From Lysobacteraceae bacterium (GTDB lineage Bacteria; Bdellovibrionota; UBA1018; JAGTJX01), in assembly GCA_023657465.1 (NCBI GenBank), contig JAGTJX010000003.1:561889-625888 (forward strand): a stretch of 64,000 nt of DNA, given 5' to 3'. Shown in pieces: positions 52,348 to 61,182 of this stretch (position 1 is its first letter; every line of letters starts with the position of its first letter). The translations under genes were made by a program, and so were the position numbers. Below the pieces are notes generated by a model. It searched no databases. It saw only the letters and a program-made list of their open reading frames with translations, and had not been told where the DNA came from.

Positions 52348-52692
52348 ATGAACAAGTACGCTTTAGCACTGAGTTTACTACCCTCTCTATCGATCCATGC
52401 TGATGAGCTCTTCTATAGAGTAAAAGAAAAAGTTGATGGTGACAAAATCACTGTGATCTCGGTTGATCCGATTCAACGCAAGAAGATGCCAGCAAAAGTC
52501 ACCATCAGAGCTCTTCCGATGTACCTCGTCGAAGGTACTGACGTAAACACTTCATCGTTCAAATACAACGAACGCTTCATATACGCGCACGAGTTACTTC
52601 CAGTACACAAGAGCTTCATCAAACAATACGGTGTCGCTAGCAAAACCAAGCTCGTAGAAATTCCAGGAGCTGAAGTACGAACTCTCGTGTAG
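52348..52692 (+). pseudogene. N-terminal part of an M64-family (IgA peptidase-type) metalloprotease, ends at an in-frame TAG
   Basis: 114 codons: signal peptide MNKYALALSLLPSLSIHA-DE and the N-terminal domain. The frame ends in GTG-TAG (52690-52692), but continues in the same frame with QGPPANRINLT and then Met 52726. That stretch is the start of the conserved M64 catalytic region (G-P-x-x-N-R-I-N-L), so no new gene begins there. The stop is followed by CAA, as in some leaky contexts (UAG-CAA). Either a nonsense mutation or readthrough. Confidence 0.8.
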
Positions 52693-53724
52693 CAAGGTCC
52701 TCCTGCTAACCGAATCAATCTCACTATGGTGAACGATCGTTACACTTCCTCACAAATGGAAGCCTTCTTCAAAGACGCTCAGCGCTTGACTGATGATCTT
52801 TTCCAAACTCCTACATTCAAAAGCTATCTCGCTCTCTTCAATGTCTATGCGGTTTTCGTTCCATCAAAGGAATCTGGAATCACTGACTTGACAAAGAAGA
52901 ACACCACACTAGGACTCTACCGTAGCCCTGCAGGTTCTAAGCGTGCGATCATGCCAGCCGATACTTCCTTCATTGAGAGCGTGCTGAAACTTGCTCCTGC
53001 GACTGGCTATCCCATCCTCATTGCAAACGATAACTTCTACGGAGGACTGGGTGGCCGTTACGCGATCACTGCTCGTTCTGTACGCAGTGGAGCAATCGTA
53101 CTCCGTCACGAACTCGGACATAAATTCGGTAACATCGGCGAAGAATACGACGGTGGCCAAGTCTATCAAGGTGCTAACTCCTCTGATGATCCGAAGTCCG
53201 ACTGGAGTGAGTGGTTCACTCATTGCGCAAGAAAGTACGAAGCCAAGTTCCTCACAGGCGACTACTTCTGGCAGAATTTACGTGATGGTGCCTACACCGA
53301 TACTTTTTACATCCCAGCTACACGCAACGGCCGAGGTTTCACGTTTGAACTCTGGATCAGCACTGTAGGCTGGCAGACACCAAGTGACGTGACAATTGAA
53401 CTCGATGGAGCAAAAGTTACTTTCGACGGTGAATTCACATTCTTAGCGCGAGTGAAGCTCTTCGACTCTGTGACTGTTGGAGAAAATAAGCGCAATGAGA
53501 AAATGGTAAAGCTCTCTGCTTTGAGCTTGGATGACCTAGCCGTGAACTGGTACAAGATTGAATCCGATGGTACCGAAACAGAACTCAGTCAGTACCGCGA
53601 TCTACTCAACTGGAAAATCCCAGAAGGACTTAAAGGTAAATTCCGTGTACGCGCATCATTCGAAACGGACGAAGTGAGAGCATACACCAAGGATTTCAAA
53701 GCGAAATATGACTTCACGAACTGA
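52693..53724 (+). CDS. M64-family metalloprotease catalytic domain, continuation past the TAG
   Basis: Open for 343 codons from the TAG; Met at 52726 gives 332 residues. Zinc-site motif HELGHKFGNIGEEYD (from Met 52726: His128, Glu129, His132, and Glu139-Glu140), matching the HExxH plus downstream acidic pattern of M64 peptidases; a beta-sandwich-like C-terminal domain follows (GFTFELWISTVGWQ; KVTFDGEFTFLARVKLF). Secreted endopeptidase if translated. Its last codons overlap the methyltransferase gene by 17 bases. Confidence 0.8.
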   Translation, partial: QGPPANRINLTMVNDRYTSSQMEAFFKDAQRLTDDLFQTPTFKSYLALFNVYAVFVPSKESGITDLTKKNTTLGLYRSPAGSKRAIMPADTSFIESVLKLAPATGYPILIANDNFYGGLGGRYAITARSVRSGAIVLRHELGHKFGNIGEEYDGGQVYQGANSSDDPKSDWSEWFTHCARKYEAKFLTGDYFWQNLRDGAYTDTFYIPATRNGRGFTFELWISTVGWQTPSDVTIELDGAKVTFDGEFTFLARVKLFDSVTVGENKRNEKMVKLSALSLDDLAVNWYKIESDGTETELSQYRDLLNWKIPEGLKGKFRVRASFETDEVRAYTKDFKAKYDFTN

Positions 53725-54556
53725 ACCGAAAGGTGAGTCCAAAGAAAAGTCTGAAATCAGAGAAGGACAATCCGTAGAGCTTCTGAAGGCACTTCACATC
53801 CTCACACGCGATGGGACGATGAACAGCGATTCACGCCGTAAGCTCAAGCAAGTGTATCACTTGGTAAGCTTCATAGAGCCTATCCTTAAGGAACTCTTGA
53901 AACGCGAGCAACCTGTGAACATCGTCGATGTCGGTGCAGGCAAGTCTTACTTGGGATTCATTCTCTATGATTTGTTCCTGAAGGATGCTACCAATGTGAA
54001 AATTTGGGCGATTGAAACGAGACATGATCTCGTAGAGAAGTCTGAGAAGCTAGCTTCTCAGTTTAAGTTCGACCGCATGAAGTTCATCAATGAGAAGATC
54101 TCTGACAGTAATAGTAAGAGCGAACTCCCTAAGAAGCTTGATCTCGTTTTGGCTCTCCATGCCTGCGATACAGCAACTGATGATGCCATTGATTTTGGTT
54201 TGAGCTCGCGAGCGGAGCACATCGTGCTTGTGCCTTGCTGCCAAGCTGAGATGGCTGAGAAACTCAAAGCCCTTCCCTCAACTCACGCGATACGAGAACT
54301 CTGGGCACATCCTCACCATAGAAGAGAGTTTGGCAGTCATCTCACGAACGTATTACGAGGACTGAAACTTGAATCCTCTGGCTACAAGGTGCGAGTAACT
54401 GAACTCGTGGGCTGGGAGCACTCTATGAAGAATGAACTCATTGTGGCGTCAGAGCTTGATAACAAGAGCTATGTGACTGAGGCTCGTAAGAGGTGGAAGT
54501 CCATGAGCGAGCAGATTCCCGTCAACACCCGCACTAGTTTTACAACTAAAGATTAG
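53708..54556 (+). CDS. SAM-dependent methyltransferase (Methyltransf_32-like)
   Basis: 282 residues. SAM-binding motif VNIVDVGAGKSYLGFILYDL near residue 75, then KKLDLVLALHACDTATDDAI, a His-Ala-Cys-Asp acidic motif, and IVLVPCCQAEM, matching proteins with the LHACG...PCC layout (RNA/other methyltransferases such as the TRMT13-like set). C-terminal basic segment. Substrate unknown. Overlaps the protease gene and ends before the palindrome at 54568. Confidence 0.8.
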   Translation: MTSRTEPKGESKEKSEIREGQSVELLKALHILTRDGTMNSDSRRKLKQVYHLVSFIEPILKELLKREQPVNIVDVGAGKSYLGFILYDLFLKDATNVKIWAIETRHDLVEKSEKLASQFKFDRMKFINEKISDSNSKSELPKKLDLVLALHACDTATDDAIDFGLSSRAEHIVLVPCCQAEMAEKLKALPSTHAIRELWAHPHHRREFGSHLTNVLRGLKLESSGYKVRVTELVGWEHSMKNELIVASELDNKSYVTEARKRWKSMSEQIPVNTRTSFTTKD

Positions 54557-54567
54557 TACTCAACTCT

Positions 54568-54650
54568 CCCTTATAAGATTGTGGCATGAATGTGGCATTG
54601 CCTAGCTCCAGGTTTTCGCGTACCACATTCATGCCACAATCTTATAAGGG
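54568..54650. repeat. Long palindromic element, copy 2
   Basis: Inverted repeat with arms 54568-54597 and 54621-54650 and a 23-base loop. Inner arm TTGTGGCATGAATGTGGCA at 54579-54597, identical to copy 1; its partner at 54621-54639 differs from the perfect complement by one base. The outer arm CCCTTATAAGA pairs perfectly with TCTTATAAGGG and is unrelated to the outer arm of copy 1. Located between the convergent 3' ends of the methyltransferase and metallo-beta-lactamase-fold genes, without a T-tract. Confidence 0.8.
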
Positions 54651-54676
54651 CGTGAGAGAGTTATATTTAACAGGGC

Positions 54677-55552
54677 TTATTCATTCAAATTAATTTTTTG
54701 ATAGAGAACAGGAGTCACCCACTTCGTCGTGGGAGACTTCTCTTTTAGCATTCGCTCGAGCTTGTCTAATCCAGCTCCTGGGAGCCACTGCTTTTCCAAC
54801 CACTCAGACTTTAAGAAGAACACATCGAAGTGAATCGGCACTACTCGTTTAGCCTTTACCACTAAAATACTGTTATCTACCCAATCTTCTACGCTTCTAC
54901 GATTCGCTATTCCTGCAAAATAAGTATCCACACGCCCTGAATACTTCTTATTTGCTGGATGGAATCTCCCGCCTTGGTCAAAAAGAATATTACCCAGGAG
55001 ATGCTCGATGAAATAATTCCAGGTCTCCCCTTCTCGGTACTGATAAAACTTAAAATCAAATCCTGGGGCAATCTCTCCAGGAAGGAAATGAAAGAGCGAT
55101 GCAATCGGAGCGTGGCCTCTTCTAATTGGGGTGATTTTGAACTTGCCGATCTGTACGGGTTTCTCTGGAGTGAGCTCGATATACTTAGGTGCGGGAGAAT
55201 ACGCCTCGGTGATTCGCTTCACAGATACTCCACCATAAATCGGAGCACGCATCATCAGAGCGACTTCTGCTCCATCTACTGCGTGATCGAAGTGAGTGTG
55301 GGACATGAATACTCCGCTAACTCTCTCGATTTCGGCTTTCCTCAACATCGTTGAAACTCTAACGACATCACTCTTCAACTCCGTTCCAAAGAGCCAATGG
55401 GAGAGTGATGGCTTAGTCGGGACAGGGTCGAAGATGAGCGTATCCTTGCCATCAGTGATTGCTACGCCTGCTACTCCAAGCCATTTAGCGGAGAGTGAGT
55501 CCTTAGCAAAAACAATAGGTTGTATGATTAAGTTCAAGAGAAGCATGATCAT
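54677..55552 (-). CDS. Metallo-beta-lactamase-fold hydrolase, exported
   Basis: About 291 residues from ATG 55552 (hydrophobic N-terminus MIMLLLNLIIQPIVFAKDS, probable signal peptide or anchor); the frame is open to 55627 but that would overlap the divergent gene. Zinc-binding HTHFDHAVDGAE (H-x-H-x-D-H) and later distal histidines (RRGHAPIASLFH; VVPIHFDVFF). Similar in style to UlaG/NAPE-PLD-type hydrolases; substrate not predictable. Confidence 0.82.
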   Translation of the reverse strand: MIMLLLNLIIQPIVFAKDSLSAKWLGVAGVAITDGKDTLIFDPVPTKPSLSHWLFGTELKSDVVRVSTMLRKAEIERVSGVFMSHTHFDHAVDGAEVALMMRAPIYGGVSVKRITEAYSPAPKYIELTPEKPVQIGKFKITPIRRGHAPIASLFHFLPGEIAPGFDFKFYQYREGETWNYFIEHLLGNILFDQGGRFHPANKKYSGRVDTYFAGIANRRSVEDWVDNSILVVKAKRVVPIHFDVFFLKSEWLEKQWLPGAGLDKLERMLKEKSPTTKWVTPVLYQKINLNE

Positions 55553-55603
55553 ATTCAATAGAGATATTGTAAGGCAATTAGTGTAAACACGGTAGCGCAA
55601 ATC

Positions 55604-56506
55604 ATGAACGCTCAAAAACGATTTCAAAAAGTGAATATTGAGATCTCAAACATCTGCAATCTCCAATGCAGCTTCTGTCCTCCTGTTGAGCGCTCGAAGA
55701 AGTTGATGGATATCAATTTGTTCGAAAAGATCATCTCTGAAGTTGCTCCGCTCACTGATCAAGTAGCGCTTCACCTCATGGGCGATCCACTCGTGCATCC
55801 CAAGCTTCAGCAGTTCTTAGATATCTGTAGTTTGCGTACAGTACCCGTGTTCCTCGTCACTAATGGCGTACTCATGCGCGATCACCAGTCCGATCTTCTT
55901 CTCCACTCCACCATCCGGCAAGTGAACTTCTCACTTCATAGTTTCTTCGATAATCATCCTGATGCTGATCCAACGACGTACCTCGAGCAGATCTTCCGAT
56001 TCACAGAGACTGCAATAGTGAAGCGCCCTGATCTCTACATCAATTACCGTTTATGGAATCTTGATTCTCCTCAAGGTACGGGAGCCAAGAATCGCGAGAT
56101 GCTTAAGCGAATTGAAGAGCGCTTCGACTTCACACCTAATCCTTCATCCGATGTCAGAGTCCAGAAGAGCAAACGAATTAAAAACAGACTCTATCTCCAC
56201 CTTGACACCGAATTCACTTGGCCTGCGATGAGCTTGCCTCAACTTGGCGTACAAGGCACTTGCTTAGGACTCACGTCGCACTTCGGAATTCTAGCGGATG
56301 GAACTGTAGTCCCCTGCTGTTTGGACAAAGAAGGCGATATTCCACTTGGGCGAATCGGTGACCAGTCCATTGTCGAAATTCTAGTCTCCGAGCGTGTTCA
56401 AAATATTCTGCGCGGATTCAAATCACGAAAACTTGTCGAAGATCTCTGCAAGCGCTGTCAGTACATTGAGCGGTTTGAGCAGAAGACCATGAATCAAGTC
56501 CTATAG
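55604..56506 (+). CDS. Radical SAM protein with SPASM-like domain
   Basis: 300 residues. Radical SAM cluster Cys18, Cys22, Cys25 in ISNICNLQCSFCPP, followed by HLMGDPLVHPKLQQFLDICS. The C-terminal region has further cysteines (QGTCLGL; GTVVPCCLDKEGD; EDLCKRCQYIERF) in the SPASM arrangement for auxiliary clusters. These enzymes modify peptides or cofactors; the substrate is not evident, and no small peptide gene stands out beside it. Overlaps argJ by 13 bases, tail to tail. Confidence 0.88.
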   Translation: MNAQKRFQKVNIEISNICNLQCSFCPPVERSKKLMDINLFEKIISEVAPLTDQVALHLMGDPLVHPKLQQFLDICSLRTVPVFLVTNGVLMRDHQSDLLLHSTIRQVNFSLHSFFDNHPDADPTTYLEQIFRFTETAIVKRPDLYINYRLWNLDSPQGTGAKNREMLKRIEERFDFTPNPSSDVRVQKSKRIKNRLYLHLDTEFTWPAMSLPQLGVQGTCLGLTSHFGILADGTVVPCCLDKEGDIPLGRIGDQSIVEILVSERVQNILRGFKSRKLVEDLCKRCQYIERFEQKTMNQVL

Positions 56507-57678
56507 TGAGCATTGATGCTCACGTATTCGTGAGTGAGATCACAAGTCCAGACTTCAGATTGTCCTGAGCCATGACCCACATTGAGTTCAACGGTAAGAT
56601 CAGGAGCTTCTAGAATCTTCAGCGCTTCTTCTTCTGAGAATGCGAGAGGCTGGCCAGCTTCTACTAATTTTAAATTTCCAAACTTAAGTTGAGCGAGTGA
56701 CGGATCAAACGTCACGCCACTACGACCTGCAGCTGCAAGCACCCTACCCCAGTTTGCGTCTTTGCCATAAATCGCAGTCTTAAAGAGAAGCGAGGTCGCA
56801 ATCGTTTTTGCGATCTGAGTTGCTTCACTATCAGTCTTCGTTCCAGAAACTCGGAGGGTGATGAGCTTCGTTGCACCTTCGCCATCTCTGAGAATCTGCT
56901 TGGAAAGATCAGTACACACTTCGAGGAGCGCTTCCGAGAACTTCGCAGCGTCGGGAGTGATCCCGCTTGCGCCACTTGCGAGTACTGCGAAGGTATCATT
57001 GGTCGAAGTATCTCCGTCGACCGTGATACGATTGTAGGACTTGTCCGCGACTTCACGAGTGATCTTCTTCAATACTTCTGGCTCAAACACTGCATCGGTA
57101 GTCACAATGCAAATCAAAGTCGCCATATTGGGATGAATCATCCCTACACCTTTAGCCATTCCACCGATCCTGACTTCGCCTTGGGAAGTCTCAATCACGG
57201 CTTGGGCTTTCTTAGGCTTCGTATCTGTAGTCATGATTCCAAGAGCAGCGTTCGCCCCGCCATCTGTTGAGAGTGACTTCTTCAACTCCTTGATTCCAGC
57301 AGAGACTTTCTTCATCGGAAGTTGCTGACCAATCACACCTGTGGACATGACCAGCACTTCTTCTGGTTTGCAGCCCACTGCCTGAGCAGTTTCTTGCGCC
57401 ATTGTAAGAGCATTCTTATAACCTTCTTCGCCAGTCACAGCGTTTGCACATCCACTGTTCACGATCACAGCTCGGATTTTGTTATGGGACTTTTCTAAGT
57501 TTGCCTTACTCACGACAACAGGTGCTGCGTGAACGAGATTCTGAGTGAAGACCGCGCCAGCTGGAATTGCGTTTTCAGCTGTGATCAGAGTCATATCAAG
57601 GAGTCCCACCTTCTTCTTGATCCCTGCAATGACTCCTGCTGCTTGAAAGCCTTTAGGGAAAGTAACGCCTACGCTCAT
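56494..57678 (-). CDS. argJ: Bifunctional glutamate N-acetyltransferase/ornithine acetyltransferase
   Basis: 394 residues. Autocleaved Ntn-type enzyme; the cleavage/nucleophile residue is Thr187 in HPNMATLICIVTT, after GGMAKGVGMIHP. Recycles the acetyl group from N-acetylornithine to glutamate. Last gene of the arginine operon; its start overlaps the NAGS-like gene stop by four bases. Confidence 0.95.
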   Translation of the reverse strand: MSVGVTFPKGFQAAGVIAGIKKKVGLLDMTLITAENAIPAGAVFTQNLVHAAPVVVSKANLEKSHNKIRAVIVNSGCANAVTGEEGYKNALTMAQETAQAVGCKPEEVLVMSTGVIGQQLPMKKVSAGIKELKKSLSTDGGANAALGIMTTDTKPKKAQAVIETSQGEVRIGGMAKGVGMIHPNMATLICIVTTDAVFEPEVLKKITREVADKSYNRITVDGDTSTNDTFAVLASGASGITPDAAKFSEALLEVCTDLSKQILRDGEGATKLITLRVSGTKTDSEATQIAKTIATSLLFKTAIYGKDANWGRVLAAAGRSGVTFDPSLAQLKFGNLKLVEAGQPLAFSEEEALKILEAPDLTVELNVGHGSGQSEVWTCDLTHEYVSINAHYRT

Positions 57679-58187
57679 TTAATTGCCCTCAATAATGTTT
57701 TAGATACTGCGACTTCAAGGCAGTTAGTCTGAAATGAACAGTTCAAACAATCTCCAACGATCTTCTCTGGGAATCTGAGCTTAGGCACGACATGAAATCC
57801 TGACTTCTTAAAAAACTCAGGTGTCACAGTGAGTGCAAATAGCGTTTTAATTTTGAGTTGCTTGGCTCTTGTGCTTAATTCTTTCAGTAGCTGTTTACCA
57901 ATTCCGTACCCTTGTAATCCTGGCTTCACGGCAAGAGATCTCACTTCTGCGCGATCTCTACTCCAGATCTTCAGTGATACGCAACCTACTATTACCTCAT
58001 CCATCTTCAACAGAATGAAACTGTGTAAATCAGTAAGGATCGATTCCTCTGAGCGAGGGAGGAGTACTCGTGGAGATTTGCTGTTTACTGAGAACTGCGA
58101 GATCAATCCTTGAATCGCATCGACGTCTTCTACTGTAGGAAAACTGATTACTGGTAATGATTTAAGTTCTAAATTTTTTTTAAGCAC
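57675..58187 (-). CDS. GNAT N-acetylglutamate synthase-like protein
   Basis: 170 residues: acetyl-CoA motif SLAVKPGLQGYGIGKQLLKE and a C-terminal tail with clustered cysteines (GDCLNCSFQTNCLEVAVSK) typical of short ArgA/NAGS-type GNATs found in arginine operons. It would feed acetylglutamate to ArgB. Overlaps argD by eight bases. Confirmation as NAGS rests on the operon. Confidence 0.8.
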   Translation of the reverse strand: MLKKNLELKSLPVISFPTVEDVDAIQGLISQFSVNSKSPRVLLPRSEESILTDLHSFILLKMDEVIVGCVSLKIWSRDRAEVRSLAVKPGLQGYGIGKQLLKELSTRAKQLKIKTLFALTVTPEFFKKSGFHVVPKLRFPEKIVGDCLNCSFQTNCLEVAVSKTLLRAIK

Positions 58188-59364
58188 TGTTTTTCATTTC
58201 CTTCAAAGCTTGAGTAAACGCTGCCATGAATTCATCAATGTGCATCTTCTCGGTGATGAGCGGAGGGAGGAGTCTCAGTACATTCTCACCTGAACTAATG
58301 CAGAGGATGCCTTGTTCAGCGAGTTGCTTAATCAGTGGCGCGACTTTGATATTCATCTCCACACCGATCATGAGTCCTGCGCCTCTGATCTCTTTGATGA
58401 TTGAAGGGAAGCTAGCCTGTAGGTCGTTGAGTTGTGAACTCAGCATATCGCCCATCTCTGTAACTCGGGAGAGGAATCCAGGTTTCAGCACCTCAGTGAG
58501 TACAGCAACTCCAGCAGCTGCGACAATGGGATTCGCACCGAATGTGCTCCCGTGATCTCCATAGTCCATACTCTCTGCTACTTCATCAGTTATGAGAACT
58601 GCCCCACAAGGAAGTCCGCCGCCCAGAGGCTTAGCAAGAGTCATCATATCCGGAGTCACTCCACTCCACTCGTGAGCCCAGAGCTTGCCAGTACGACCCA
58701 GACCACATTGAACTTCATCAAACACAAGAAGTGCGCCGTGCTGGGTACAGAGCTCACGCACTGACTTCAGAAATTCTGGATTAGCTGGAATAATCCCGCC
58801 TTCACCTTGAATGGGTTCAAGGAATACGGCTGCAGTCTGCTTATTGATTCCGAAGAGAACTGAGCTCATTGAATTGAATTCTAGAAACTCTACTTCTGGA
58901 ATCAGAGGTTCAAACGGCTCACGGTACTTGGCCTTCTCAGTGATCGAGAGTGCACCTAGTGTCCTGCCGTGAAACCCACCTTTAAAAGAAATGATTTTAT
59001 GTTTATCAGTCGCTCCTGATTTTAATATTTTCTTACGAGCAAACTTAATGGCAGCTTCGTTGGCTTCTGTACCTGAGTTACAGAAGAACACTCGCTCAGC
59101 AAAAGAATTCTCAATCAAAGTCTCAGCGAGTTTCCTCATGGGAGCAGTCCAATAAAGATTGGAGACATGCGAGAGCTTGGCTGCTTGCTCACTAATCTCG
59201 CGCACTACTGAAGGATGTGAATGGCCTAGTGCCTGAACTGCAATCCCTGAAGCGAAGTCCAAATACTTCTTCCCAGTTGTATCGTAAACGTACATGCCTT
59301 CACCACGCTCAAGTGTGAATGGGAATCTCTGATAAACATTGAGCAGTGGATCTTGAATACTCAT
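58180..59364 (-). CDS. argD: Acetylornithine aminotransferase
   Basis: 394 residues. Class-III PLP transaminase: NSGTEANEAAIKFARKK (97-113), Asp216 in LLVFDEVQCGLGRTG and the Schiff-base Lys245 in TLAKPLGGGLPCG. Converts acetylglutamate semialdehyde to acetylornithine with glutamate. Within the arginine operon, overlapping argB by four bases. Confidence 0.95.
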   Translation of the reverse strand: MSIQDPLLNVYQRFPFTLERGEGMYVYDTTGKKYLDFASGIAVQALGHSHPSVVREISEQAAKLSHVSNLYWTAPMRKLAETLIENSFAERVFFCNSGTEANEAAIKFARKKILKSGATDKHKIISFKGGFHGRTLGALSITEKAKYREPFEPLIPEVEFLEFNSMSSVLFGINKQTAAVFLEPIQGEGGIIPANPEFLKSVRELCTQHGALLVFDEVQCGLGRTGKLWAHEWSGVTPDMMTLAKPLGGGLPCGAVLITDEVAESMDYGDHGSTFGANPIVAAAGVAVLTEVLKPGFLSRVTEMGDMLSSQLNDLQASFPSIIKEIRGAGLMIGVEMNIKVAPLIKQLAEQGILCISSGENVLRLLPPLITEKMHIDEFMAAFTQALKEMKNSA

Positions 59365-60098
59365 GAGAACACCGTCCCTTCTCTTCCATCTTTGGTGATC
59401 CAGACTTCTGGAATACCTGCAGCGACTGCACTGAGCGCCGCTCTCACCTTAGGGATCATACCGCCTGTGATGGTTCCATCGGCAATCAGTGCTTCTGCTT
59501 CCGCTACATTCAACCGATCCATCTTCTTACCCTGTTTGAGTACTCCAAGAACATTCGTCACAAACCGGATGGATTGAGACTTGAGAGCGAGAGCCACGCC
59601 CACTGCTGCAGAATCTGCATTGACGTTGTAAGCTTGTCCCTCTTCATCCACTCCGAGTGGAGCGATCACGACGATCTTCTCCAGTTTCAGTTGAGACTGA
59701 ATGGGTAGAGTGTTGACTCCAGTGACTTCTCCTACGAATCCTAAGTCCTGTCCGTCCTCAAGTACGAGCTTCTTAGCTTTGATGAGTCCACCTTCAAACC
59801 CAGCCATGCCTTCAACAGCAAGTCCACCTAAACGGAGTGCAGCTACGATCGCAGAGTTGATTTTCCTCCAGAGCACGAGCTTCACTAGCTCTAATGTTTG
59901 AGAGTCTGTTACTCTTAATCCATCGATGGTTTTGTGTGGAATTCCTGCTTCCGACTGAAGCTTGGTGATTGAGCTTCCGCCACCATGAACGAGGATCACT
60001 CCTGTGTCTTTGAATTGAGCAAGTTCTTGAGAGAAGTTTTTGAGAAACTCCTTATCTTCAGACTCTGCTCCACCTAGTTTAATCACTGTAGTCTTCAT
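59361..60098 (-). CDS. argB: Acetylglutamate kinase
   Basis: 245 residues, on the short side for ArgB. Substrate and ATP motifs: VIKLGGAES at the start, VHGGGSSITKLQSEAG and the NVNADSAAVGVALALKSQ region. Phosphorylates acetylglutamate. Overlaps both argC and argD by four bases. Confidence 0.94.
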   Translation of the reverse strand: MKTTVIKLGGAESEDKEFLKNFSQELAQFKDTGVILVHGGGSSITKLQSEAGIPHKTIDGLRVTDSQTLELVKLVLWRKINSAIVAALRLGGLAVEGMAGFEGGLIKAKKLVLEDGQDLGFVGEVTGVNTLPIQSQLKLEKIVVIAPLGVDEEGQAYNVNADSAAVGVALALKSQSIRFVTNVLGVLKQGKKMDRLNVAEAEALIADGTITGGMIPKVRAALSAVAAGIPEVWITKDGREGTVFS

Positions 60099-61117
60099 AA
60101 GCCCGCATCCTCAGGGAATCCACACATGAGATTCGAGTTCTGGATCGCCTGCCCTGCTGCACCTTTGACGAGATTGTCGATACAGCTCGTGATAATTGCC
60201 ATACCACCATGTACTTCAAGTGAGATCACACAGAGATTCGTTCTTGTAACATACGAGAGCTGCGACTGCTTGCCTTCAGGCAATACTCTCACGAACTTTT
60301 CGTTTTCAAAGAAGCTTGAAAAGAGTGATCGGAGTTTCTTCGAGTCTATTCCGCCCATAACAGGTACATAAATATTGGAGAGAATCCCGCGGTCTACTGG
60401 AATCACTTGTGGTGTGAACACAAACTCTGGTGCCTTCCCAAGAGCGGACGTCAACGTCTGTCTGATCTCTGGATAATGTCTATGAGAGTGGCCGATACCA
60501 TAAGGGCGCATGTTCTCGATCATTTCACTGAAGAGTGAACCTACGACTGCTTTTCTGCCTGCGCCGCTCATGCCGCTCTTCGAATCGATGACGATGGAAC
60601 CTGAACCCATCAAACCAGGCTCTCGTGAGAACGGAAGTAATCCCAAAGCTGCACTCGTAGGATAGCAACCTGGGTTTGAAACTAAGCGCGCTTTCTTAAT
60701 TTTTGCACGGTTGAGCTCGGGGAGTCCGTAAACAAATTCCCGTAATTCGCTCTGAGCTGGGTGTGGATGGCCGTACCATTTTTCATAATCCGCCACATTT
60801 TGAAGTCTGAAGTCACCACCAAGATCGACGACTCGAACGTTCTTCTCGATGCACTTCTTCACTAGCTGAGGTAGCTCACTGGATCCATGAGACAGACAGA
60901 AGAAGACTAATTCAACTGAACCCATGTCTGCTTCTGCGGATGAGATGAGTTTGATGTTTTCACGGCTTGAAGAAACAGTGGGATAAATATCCGAGAGGCT
61001 TAGGCCTGCGGAACTTTCCCCGGTTGCAAAAGCAACCTCGAACTGGGGATGGCGTTTGATCCATTGTATGAGCTCAAATCCTGTGTAACCGCTCGCTCCA
61101 AAAATTCCGATTTTCAC
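60095..61117 (-). CDS. argC: N-acetyl-gamma-glutamyl-phosphate reductase
   Basis: 340 residues. NAD(P)-binding IGIFGASGYTGFELIQW and catalytic Cys151 in LVSNPGCYPTSAALGL, plus the His-containing substrate loop HSHRHYPEI. First gene of the minus-strand operon argC-argB-argD-NAGS-like-argJ; 65 bases separate it from the flavoprotein gene upstream. Confidence 0.96.
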   Translation of the reverse strand: MKIGIFGASGYTGFELIQWIKRHPQFEVAFATGESSAGLSLSDIYPTVSSSRENIKLISSAEADMGSVELVFFCLSHGSSELPQLVKKCIEKNVRVVDLGGDFRLQNVADYEKWYGHPHPAQSELREFVYGLPELNRAKIKKARLVSNPGCYPTSAALGLLPFSREPGLMGSGSIVIDSKSGMSGAGRKAVVGSLFSEMIENMRPYGIGHSHRHYPEIRQTLTSALGKAPEFVFTPQVIPVDRGILSNIYVPVMGGIDSKKLRSLFSSFFENEKFVRVLPEGKQSQLSYVTRTNLCVISLEVHGGMAIITSCIDNLVKGAAGQAIQNSNLMCGFPEDAGL

Positions 61118-61182
61118 TTCTTGTTTTAGTACCCCTCAATCAAAAGAAGTAACTGAAACTTTCCCCTCGCGCAAGAAAAGTT

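Noticed and set aside
42758-52692. A changed genetic code in which TAA or TAG is sense
   Set aside because: Most genes in the window end with TAA, TAG or TGA at sensible lengths and places, so reassignment would fuse many clean gene ends.
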